This document shows, one piece after another, positions 35,008 through 41,949 of a stretch of 64,000 nt of DNA. Below the pieces are notes generated by a model. That model was not told where the DNA came from and made no database searches. It was given only the letters and a program-made list of their open reading frames with translations. Numbering within the stretch: the first letter of the stretch is position 1; each line of letters begins with the position of its first letter. A program made the translations under genes and the position numbers. Source of the DNA: Cryobacterium gelidum (GTDB lineage: Bacteria; Actinomycetota; Actinomycetes; Actinomycetales; Microbacteriaceae); the NCBI RefSeq assembly GCF_004403985.1, contig NZ_SOHL01000003.1, positions 490,454 through 554,453 of the forward strand, in the 5' to 3' direction.

Positions 35008-36161
35008 TTCCTGCTCCACTGAGCGACAGCATCCGCTCGCGGGTCTTCACGGCGTTGGCCGGGGTGACCGACCCGGAGATTCGCAAGCCCATCACCGATC
35101 TCGACATGGTGTCGGACGTGACGGTGAGCGAGACGGGACAGGTGACCGTTGGCATCCGCTTGACCATTGCCGGATGTCCGGCCGCGCAACGCATCGAGAG
35201 CGATGTTCTGGCCGCGACCGAGTCGGTGTCGGGGGCCGGCCGGGCGAGCGTCGAGGTGGCGATCATGACGCGCGAGCAACGCACCGCGCTCACCGAGAAG
35301 CTGCGCGGCGGCCAGCTGGAACGCAGCGTGCAGTTCGGCCCGGAGTCGCTCACCCGGGTGTACGCGATCACGAGTGGTAAGGGTGGCGTCGGCAAGTCCA
35401 CCGTCACCGCCAATTTGGCCGTGGCGCTAGCCGGCGAGGGCCTGCGCGTGGGCATCGTCGACGCCGACGTACACGGCTTCAGCATTCCCGGCCTGCTCGG
35501 CCTGGTGCACGACGGGCTCGCGGTGAAGCCGACCCAGGTCGGTGACATGATCTTGCCGCCGATCGCGCACAATGTGAAGGTCATCTCGATCGGCATGTTC
35601 ATCGACAACGCGTCGGCCGCGGTCGCCTGGCGCGGCCCGATGTTGCACCGCACCATCAAGCAGTTTCTCACCGACGTCTACTTCGGTGATCTGGACGTGC
35701 TGCTGCTCGACCTGCCGCCGGGTACCGGCGACGTCGCCATCACGGTCGGCCAGCTGTTGCCCCACGCCGAGGTCATCGTTGTCACCACCCCGCAGGCTGC
35801 CGCGGCCGATGTGGCCGAACGCAGCGGTATCGTGGCCAGGCAGACCGGCCAGAGCGTCTACGGCGTGATCGAAAATATGGCGGCGATGATGCAGCCCGAC
35901 GGAAGCCTGCTCGAGCTGTTCGGCTCGGGCGGCGGCGCCGAGGTCGCCAGACGACTGTCCATCGGGCAGCCCGCCCCGGTGCCGGTGCTCGCGCAGGTTC
36001 CCCTCAGCCTGCCGTTGCGTACCGGCGGGGACGTCGGCCTGCCGGTCGTGCTCGGCGCTCCCGACGATCCCGCCGCCCGTGCCATTCTGGGGTTGGCCCG
36101 CAGCATGAAGACGCGCGCCAGGGGCTTGGCCGGCCTCAGCCTGAGTCTCAGGCCCCGCTAG
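35004..36161 (+). CDS. mrp: Mrp/NBP35 family iron-sulfur cluster carrier ATPase
   Basis: 385 residues, ATG overlapping the DUF1003 stop. An N-terminal MIP18/DUF59 domain (VTDPEIRKPITDLDMV) precedes a deviant Walker A, TSGKGGVGKSTVTANLA, and the Mrp-specific LLLDLPPGTGDVAITVGQLL. The C-terminal CxxC found in many Mrp proteins is absent. Probably delivers Fe-S clusters to apoproteins. Confidence 0.92.
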   Translation: MIPAPLSDSIRSRVFTALAGVTDPEIRKPITDLDMVSDVTVSETGQVTVGIRLTIAGCPAAQRIESDVLAATESVSGAGRASVEVAIMTREQRTALTEKLRGGQLERSVQFGPESLTRVYAITSGKGGVGKSTVTANLAVALAGEGLRVGIVDADVHGFSIPGLLGLVHDGLAVKPTQVGDMILPPIAHNVKVISIGMFIDNASAAVAWRGPMLHRTIKQFLTDVYFGDLDVLLLDLPPGTGDVAITVGQLLPHAEVIVVTTPQAAAADVAERSGIVARQTGQSVYGVIENMAAMMQPDGSLLELFGSGGGAEVARRLSIGQPAPVPVLAQVPLSLPLRTGGDVGLPVVLGAPDDPAARAILGLARSMKTRARGLAGLSLSLRPR

Positions 36162-36164
36162 CGC

Positions 36165-36986
36165 TTAGTCCTGCGGCTTGCTCAGCGTCGCTGCATGGTC
36201 GGGCACCTGGTGGTTCTCCTCGCGCGGCGGCCGCTCATAGTCAGAGTCCGGCGGGCGCGGCGGAATGCGCACCCTGGGTGGGTCGGTCTTCTCGTAGGGA
36301 ATGAGCGAGAGCAGATGGCTGATCACGTTCAGCCGTGACGCTCTTTTGTCCTCACTCTCGACCACCCACCAGGGTGCCTCGGCGATGTCGGTGTGCACGA
36401 ACATCTCATCTTTGGCCTTGGAGTAATCACTCCATTTGGTGATCGAGAGCACGTCCGTTTCGGAGAGCTTCCAGCGCCGCATCGGGTCGTTCAGGCGCGA
36501 GCGAAACCGCCGTTCCTGCTCCAGGTCAGAAACCGAAAACCAGTACTTGACCACCAGAATCCCGTCTTCCACCAGCATCCGCTCGAACAACGGTGCCTGG
36601 TGCAGAAACCGGCGGTATTCATCGGAAGTGCAGTAGCCCATGACCCGTTCCACGCCGGCGCGGTTGTACCAGGAGCGGTCCATCAGCACGATTTCACCGG
36701 TCGACGGCAGGTGCTCGATGTAGCGCTGAAAGTACCACTGGCCGCGCTGACGGTCGGTGGGCATCGGCAGGGCCACGATGCGAGCGACACGCGGGTTGAG
36801 ATATTCGGTGATGCGTTTGATCGCCGAGCCCTTGCCTGCGGCATCGCGGCCCTCGAAAATCACCACGACCCGGGCACCGGAGGCCTTCACCCACTGTTGC
36901 ATCGTGACCAGTTCGGCCTGCAGGCGGGCGAGTTCGGCCTCGTAGACACTCTTCTTGACGCGTTTGGGTTTCTTCAACGGAGACAT
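36165..36986 (-). CDS. ppk2: Polyphosphate kinase 2
   Basis: 273 residues. Walker A is FEGRDAAGKGSAIKR, the lid-associated motif is PTDRQRGQWYFQRYI, and Walker B is LMDRSWYNRAGVERVMG, all diagnostic of single-domain PPK2. It interconverts polyphosphate and nucleoside triphosphates, using polyP to phosphorylate ADP or GDP. It lies 34 nt downstream of tatB on the same strand, so the two are probably co-transcribed, and is convergent with mrp (3-nt gap). Confidence 0.93.
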   Translation of the reverse strand: MSPLKKPKRVKKSVYEAELARLQAELVTMQQWVKASGARVVVIFEGRDAAGKGSAIKRITEYLNPRVARIVALPMPTDRQRGQWYFQRYIEHLPSTGEIVLMDRSWYNRAGVERVMGYCTSDEYRRFLHQAPLFERMLVEDGILVVKYWFSVSDLEQERRFRSRLNDPMRRWKLSETDVLSITKWSDYSKAKDEMFVHTDIAEAPWWVVESEDKRASRLNVISHLLSLIPYEKTDPPRVRIPPRPPDSDYERPPREENHQVPDHAATLSKPQD

Positions 36987-37020
36987 CGACGTCTCTTTCT
37001 CCTCGGCGCTGCTGGACCGG

Positions 37021-37410
37021 CTACGTGGCCTCAGAATCGAATGGAGCCGGCTCGAGTGCGGTCAGGGCCGCATCCCGGGCACGCTTGCGTTTCAGGTAGG
37101 CGCCCTCGGGGTTGGGCTCGGCGCGAGAAATTGTTGCAGACTGCTCTTTAAACGGGTCCTCGTCGGCGAGGGCTTCGCGAATGATGCGGCGCGGGTCATA
37201 CTGGCGCGGGTCCAGTTTTTTCCAGTCCAGATCGTCGAATTCCGGGCCCATTTCGTCGCGCATGCGATCCTTGGCCCCGTTGGCCATATCGCGCAGCTGG
37301 CGCACCAGGCGACCCAGCTGTGCCGCATAGTGCGGCAATTTGTCCGGCCCCAGCAGGAAGACAGCGATGATCCCGATCAGAAGAATCTTCTCGAACGTCA
37401 GCCCAAACAT
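37021..37410 (-). CDS. tatB: Twin-arginine translocase subunit TatB
   Basis: 129 residues from the ATG at 37410; upstream in-frame codons lack a plausible start. One N-terminal membrane helix, FEKILLIGIIAVFLLGPDKL, is followed by the hinge and an amphipathic helix (YAAQLGRLVRQLRDMANGAK). A charged tail follows, with the actinobacterial DPRQYDPRRIIREAL segment. Part of the Tat exporter for folded proteins such as EfeB in this window. Confidence 0.9.
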   Translation of the reverse strand: MFGLTFEKILLIGIIAVFLLGPDKLPHYAAQLGRLVRQLRDMANGAKDRMRDEMGPEFDDLDWKKLDPRQYDPRRIIREALADEDPFKEQSATISRAEPNPEGAYLKRKRARDAALTALEPAPFDSEAT

Positions 37411-37497
37411 GTCCTTAGAGTAGCCGTACGGCGAGGCATCCACAGACCACACGCGCCGCGGCCCTAGTCTTGACCTAATCATCTACTGGAGTTATCT

Positions 37498-38130
37498 GTG
37501 TCTGACATTGAACTGAACTGGAAATTCTCCGACGACTGTGTCGTGGAGTCCGAAGCCATCGCCCGAGCGCGCCAGCAATCCCTCGAACTCGGGATCGACC
37601 CGATCGCGCCCTCCGTCGGGGCGCAATCGGCCGTTGTGGCCGCCGCGACGGGGGCGCGCAGCATCCTCGAGGTCGGCACGGGGGCCGGAGTCTCGGGGAT
37701 CTGGCTGCTGACCGGGGCCCCGGGGGCTACCCTGACGTCGATCGATACCGAGGTCGACCATCTGCAGCATGCGAAGGCAAACTTCACCGAGGCCAAGATT
37801 CCAGCCAACCGGGTGCGCCTGATCACCGGCAAGGCTGGTGAGGTTCTGCCGCGCATGAATGAGAATTCCTACGACATTGTGTTCATTGACGCCGACCCGC
37901 AGTCGGTCATCGAATATGTTGAACACGGCCTGCGCCTGGCTCGTCCGGGCGGAACCGTGCTCGTCGCACATGCCCTGTGGCGTGGCCGAGTCGCCGATCC
38001 GGCCCAGCGCGACGATGTCGCAACCGGGTTTCGTACCCTGCTGACCGAGATTGCCGCATCGAGCGCCGTGATCAGTGCCCTCTCCCCCGTCGGCGACGGG
38101 CTGCTGCAGATCACTAGACTGCGCGCCTAA
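37498..38130 (+). CDS. O-methyltransferase (SAM-dependent, class I)
   Basis: 210 residues, GTG start. The SAM-binding motif I is ILEVGTGAGVSGIWLL and motif II region is LTSIDTEVDHLQHAKANF, followed by YDIVFIDADPQSVIEYVEHG, the catechol-O-methyltransferase-like (Methyltransf_3) pattern. A gene of this family lies near sigE and tatB in mycobacteria. Substrate unknown. Confidence 0.88.
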   Translation: MSDIELNWKFSDDCVVESEAIARARQQSLELGIDPIAPSVGAQSAVVAAATGARSILEVGTGAGVSGIWLLTGAPGATLTSIDTEVDHLQHAKANFTEAKIPANRVRLITGKAGEVLPRMNENSYDIVFIDADPQSVIEYVEHGLRLARPGGTVLVAHALWRGRVADPAQRDDVATGFRTLLTEIAASSAVISALSPVGDGLLQITRLRA

Positions 38131-38146
38131 TCCGGTCGGAACGACC

Positions 38147-38185
38147 GAACGGCCGCGCAGTCACCCGCGCGGCCGTTCTTGTTTC
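38147..38185 (+). terminator. Terminator of the O-methyltransferase gene
   Basis: A 12-bp stem GAACGGCCGCGC (38147-38158) with its exact complement at 38167-38178, 8-nt loop, followed by TTGTTTC. It lies 17 nt after the stop. Confidence 0.75.
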
Positions 38186-38203
38186 ATTCATCGGAACCCG
38201 AGG

Positions 38204-38380
38204 CTACTTTGCCACGGCGACAACTCCGGCGAGTGCGTCGTGAAGTTCCTTGGCCTCGGCGTCGTTGACTGAGACAACGAGCCGACCCCCACCTTCGAGC
38301 GGTACACGCACGATGATCAAGCGCCCCTCTTTTACCGCCTCCATTGGACCGTCTCCGGTCCGTGGCTTCATGGCCGCCAT
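38204..38380 (-). CDS. DUF3117 small protein
   Basis: 58 residues from ATG 38380, preceded by GGAAGGGGAG; this start gives the usual family length (~55). The sequence MAAMKPRTGDGPMEAVKEGR and the LVVSVNDAEAKELHDAL segment are typical of DUF3117, an actinobacterial protein of unknown function. Upstream (38381-38484) nothing else is seen. Confidence 0.88.
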   Translation of the reverse strand: MAAMKPRTGDGPMEAVKEGRLIIVRVPLEGGGRLVVSVNDAEAKELHDALAGVVAVAK

Positions 38381-38484
38381 GAACTCCCCTTCCATTCGTC
38401 TTTGTACCCCCATTATCGACCATCTCGGCCCGAGACGTAAATTCGGGTCGGACTGAGTGTCAGATCGGGGCGTTCCGGCTGAGG

Positions 38485-39717
38485 TTAGGGCGGGGTCCAG
38501 TCATACCCGTCCACGCCCCAGCAGATCAGCAGCCAGCCCCATTGGCCGGCCACGAAAAGCACAACGATCGCCACCCGGTAGACCCGGCTGCGTGGCAGCG
38601 CGGCCGCGCCGAGCAGCGAAAACATCGGCATGAGAAGCCGAAACGTACTGGATTGCGGAAAGAACACCGCGAGCAGGTACAGACCGTAGCTGGCCAGCCA
38701 CAACCGCAGATCTATGCCGAGCCGGCGTACGGCCGGCGTGAACAGGAGCAGGGCGAAGGCCAGAATGAGGGCGGTGACCACGACGATGCCCCACGGGCTG
38801 CCGAGCCACCACACCCCGCTTTGAAACCAGGCGGTGAATGGCACGAGCTCCTGGTACCCGATATACGGTGCGCGCCAGGCCAGCTCAGTATCGGTGTACG
38901 CCATCACGTCGCCGGTGGCCGCCCAGGCGGCGACGGGCCAGGCCAGCCCCATCAGCGCGCTGAACACGGCGACGGATGCCGCCAGCATCCGCTCTCGCAC
39001 AGGAAACGAGTCGCGGGATCGCGTGACGAAACGGTAGATCACGTGCAGGCCAAGGGCCAGGGCGAATGCGAGCCCGCTCGGCCGGGTCAGGGCCATCACC
39101 GCGATGGCGGGGTAGAGCATCCGGTAACGACGTTCGAGCAGCAGGTAAAGCGCGAGGGTCAGAAAGAACAGGTACATCGATTCCGCGTAGGCGAACTGCA
39201 GAATCGGCGACAGCGGGGCGACGCAGAACAACACGACCGCGAACAGGGCCGTGTTCGACGGCTGCACCCGCGCCATCAGGCGGTAGAACAACAGCGCGGT
39301 GCCGAGGCTGAAAGCAACCGATACGAACACGGCCACCGGCGCCCACGGAAAGTTCGTCACTTCCATCAGCAGCCTGGCAAGCACCGGGTAACCGGGCATG
39401 AAAGCCCAGGCATTCTCACCGATTTGCCCGGTTTCGGTGATCGGCAGCACGCTCGGATACCCGACCGCCGCAACGATGTTGTACCAGCGACCGTCCCACA
39501 TGGTCGCGAAATCGGTGTATTTCGGGCTCGCACCGGTCCAGGCGTTCGGACCTTGCACGCTCGCCAACACGAGTACGAGGCTCGTCGTGATCAGGCGCGA
39601 CAGGGCCCACACCACGACGACCTTGCCCCACCACGGGGTCAGCCGGTAGCGGGCGTGCCAGACGGCCGGCAGCCGGCGGGCGGGCGACCGTCGAGGGCGC
39701 AGCATCCGCTCGGTCAT
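38485..39717 (-). CDS. PIG-V-like GT-C mannosyltransferase, integral membrane
   Basis: 410 residues from ATG 39717 (a GTG at 39753 would overlap dapE by 25 nt). About 10-11 membrane helices. The first external loop contains DFATMWDGRWYNIVAAVGYP, the acidic catalytic loop pattern of PIG-V/GPI mannosyltransferase-type GT-C enzymes that use a polyprenyl-phosphate sugar donor. Likely adds a mannose or other hexose to a cell-envelope glycan. It follows dapE by 11 nt. Confidence 0.8.
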   Translation of the reverse strand: MTERMLRPRRSPARRLPAVWHARYRLTPWWGKVVVVWALSRLITTSLVLVLASVQGPNAWTGASPKYTDFATMWDGRWYNIVAAVGYPSVLPITETGQIGENAWAFMPGYPVLARLLMEVTNFPWAPVAVFVSVAFSLGTALLFYRLMARVQPSNTALFAVVLFCVAPLSPILQFAYAESMYLFFLTLALYLLLERRYRMLYPAIAVMALTRPSGLAFALALGLHVIYRFVTRSRDSFPVRERMLAASVAVFSALMGLAWPVAAWAATGDVMAYTDTELAWRAPYIGYQELVPFTAWFQSGVWWLGSPWGIVVVTALILAFALLLFTPAVRRLGIDLRLWLASYGLYLLAVFFPQSSTFRLLMPMFSLLGAAALPRSRVYRVAIVVLFVAGQWGWLLICWGVDGYDWTPP

Positions 39718-39728
39718 TCTGTGCGGGG

Positions 39729-40850
39729 TTATCGAACGGATGCGCTCAGCCACGCGCGCAGACCGTTTTCGCAGGCCGTGATCTCGGCCACGGCTACGCG
39801 TTCGTCGTCAGCGTGCGCCTTGAGCGGATCGCCTGGACCGTAGTTGACGGCCGGAACGCCGAGGGCCGAGAAGCGGGCGACGTCGGTCCAGCCGTATTTG
39901 GGCGTAGCAACGCCGCCGACGGCGTTCAAGAATTCACGGGCGAGCGGGGCGTCGAGGCCAGGCCGGGCGCCTTCGGCGCGGTCCACGACGGTCAGGTCGT
40001 AGCCGGCGAACACCTCGCTCAGGTGGGCGACGGCTTCGTCGCCGCTGCGGCTCGGGGCGAATCGGTAGTTGACGTGCACCATGCACTCGTCGGGGATGAT
40101 GTTGCCGGCGACTCCACCGGTGATGCCGACCGCGTTGAGGCCTTCACGATAGACGAGGCCTTCGACCTCGACCTCGCGGGCCTGGTACTGGGCCAGAATG
40201 TTCAGAATGGGCGCGGCCTTATGAACGGCGTTCTCGCCGACCCAACTGCGCGCCGAGTGCGAGCGCAGGCCGAAGGTACGAATCTCGACGCGCAGGTTGC
40301 CGTTGCAGCCGCCCTCGACCTGGCTCTTGGTCGGCTCCCCCAGAATGGCAAAGTCGCCCACGAACAGGTCGGGCCTGTTGCGGGCCAGCCGGCCGAGGCC
40401 GTTGAGCTCATCGGAGACCTCTTCGTGGTCGTACCACATCCAGGTCACGTCGACTCCGGGATTGCTCAGTTCGGCGGCGAGCTTCAGCTGCACGGCCACG
40501 CCGGCCTTCATGTCGACCGTGCCGCGGCCCCAGAGGTACTCGGTGCCGTCGATGGTCTCGAACCGGGTGGGCAGGTTGTTGTTGAGCGGCACGGTGTCGA
40601 TGTGGCCCGCGATGACCACGCGCTGCGAGCGGCCCAGGTTGGTGCGGGCCACGACCGTGTCGCCGTCGCGAATGATCTCGAGGTGGTCGAAACCGTCGAG
40701 GGCGGCGACGATCGCGTCGGCGAGGGCGGTCTCCTGGCCCGAGACCGACTCGATATCGCAGATTTGCCTGGTCAGTTCGATCGACGTAGCCGTGAGGTCC
40801 AGCACGGTGAGTTTCGCGGGGGTGGACGGAGCCGAAGTCGTAGAAGTCAC
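39729..40850 (-). CDS. dapE: Succinyl-diaminopimelate desuccinylase
   Basis: 373 residues. M20 metallopeptidase fold with zinc ligands in AGHIDTVPLNNN, GRGTVDMKAG, WYDHEEVSDELNG and ILGEPT, and C-terminal KAHADDERV. Removes succinate from N-succinyl-LL-diaminopimelate in the succinylase branch of lysine and peptidoglycan synthesis. Divergent from dapD with 17 bp between the starts, so both are probably driven from overlapping promoters; the enzymes act in the same pathway. Confidence 0.93.
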   Translation of the reverse strand: MTSTTSAPSTPAKLTVLDLTATSIELTRQICDIESVSGQETALADAIVAALDGFDHLEIIRDGDTVVARTNLGRSQRVVIAGHIDTVPLNNNLPTRFETIDGTEYLWGRGTVDMKAGVAVQLKLAAELSNPGVDVTWMWYDHEEVSDELNGLGRLARNRPDLFVGDFAILGEPTKSQVEGGCNGNLRVEIRTFGLRSHSARSWVGENAVHKAAPILNILAQYQAREVEVEGLVYREGLNAVGITGGVAGNIIPDECMVHVNYRFAPSRSGDEAVAHLSEVFAGYDLTVVDRAEGARPGLDAPLAREFLNAVGGVATPKYGWTDVARFSALGVPAVNYGPGDPLKAHADDERVAVAEITACENGLRAWLSASVR

Positions 40851-40867
40851 CCTACTAATCTAGAGGT

Positions 40868-41854
40868 ATGCCCTCCGTTGTTTCCGAAAACGCCCTGCCC
40901 AGCTCGTCGACCCAGGCCTGGGGGTATGGTCTCGCGACCGTCGCCGCCGACGGCACCGTGCTCGACACCTGGTTTCCCTCTCCGGCACTCGGCTCCCTGC
41001 CGACCGGCCGCGATCGCTGGATTGTTCCGGCCGCGCTCAGTGAAGCCGCCGGCGACGATGCCCGCCGCGCGGTTCGCCTCGAAGCCGTCACGGTCGAAAT
41101 CACGCTCGACACGGCACCGGCGAGCACCTCGGATGCCTACCTGCGGCTGCACCTGCTCTCCCACCTGCTCGTTCGGCCCAACAGCATCAACCTCGACGGC
41201 ATCTTCGCGCACCTGCCCACCGTGGTCTGGACCAATGCCGGCCCGATGCTGCCAGACGATTTCGGCCGGCTGCGCCCGAGCCTGCAGCGCGCCGGTATTC
41301 AGGCGAGCGGCGTCGACAAATTCCCGCCGCTGCTGAACTACGTCGTGCCGGCCGGCGTGAGAATAGCGGATGCCTCCCGTGTGCGGCTCGGCGCCCACCT
41401 TGCCCCCGGTACCACCGTCATGCACGAGGGCTTCGTCAACTTCAACGCCGGAACCCTCGGCTCCTCCATGGTCGAGGGCCGTATCTCACAGGGTGTCGTG
41501 GTCGGTGACGGCGCTGATATCGGTGGCGGAGCATCCATTATGGGCACCCTGTCTGGTGGTGGTACCCAGCGCATCTCGATCGGTGCCCGTGCCCTGCTCG
41601 GTGCCAATTCCGGTGTCGGCATCGCGATCGGTGCCGACAGTGTGGTCGAGGCCGGGCTCTACGTCACGGCTGGCACCAAGGTTGTTCTGGTCGGCGAACC
41701 GGTGCGCACGGATGGCACCCGCCCGACGGTGAAAGCGGTCGAGCTCTCCGGCGTGCCCAACCTGCTGTTTCGCCGCAACTCCCTCTCCGGTGCCGTCGAG
41801 GTGCTCGCCCGCACCGGTAGCGGCATCACCCTGAACGCCGCGCTGCACGCCTGA
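40868..41854 (+). CDS. dapD: Tetrahydrodipicolinate N-succinyltransferase
   Basis: 328 residues. The actinobacterial (long) DapD form: an alpha/beta N-terminal domain, then a left-handed beta-helix with hexapeptide turns (VRLGAHLAPGTTVMHEGFVN, then IGGGASIMGTLSGGGTQRIS) and the C-terminal LEVLARTGSG-like EVLARTGSGITLN. Transfers succinate from succinyl-CoA in the step that precedes DapC. The start is 17 bp from dapE. Confidence 0.92.
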   Translation: MPSVVSENALPSSSTQAWGYGLATVAADGTVLDTWFPSPALGSLPTGRDRWIVPAALSEAAGDDARRAVRLEAVTVEITLDTAPASTSDAYLRLHLLSHLLVRPNSINLDGIFAHLPTVVWTNAGPMLPDDFGRLRPSLQRAGIQASGVDKFPPLLNYVVPAGVRIADASRVRLGAHLAPGTTVMHEGFVNFNAGTLGSSMVEGRISQGVVVGDGADIGGGASIMGTLSGGGTQRISIGARALLGANSGVGIAIGADSVVEAGLYVTAGTKVVLVGEPVRTDGTRPTVKAVELSGVPNLLFRRNSLSGAVEVLARTGSGITLNAALHA

Positions 41855-41869
41855 GGCCTGCCGGCTGAG

Positions 41870-41898
41870 CGGATGCCGGTGGGTTCCGCTAGCATCCG
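41870..41898 (+). terminator. Inverted repeat after dapD
   Basis: CGGATGC (41870-41876) pairs with GCATCCG (41892-41898) around a 15-nt loop. It starts 15 nt after the dapD stop. No T-run follows. Both arms carry the core of the over-represented word described in the findings, so termination may not be its only role. Confidence 0.4.
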
Positions 41899-41949
41899 AA
41901 TAGCGGCAGCCTGTAGCCGCGCGATTCACCCAACACACGAGGGAGCGCT

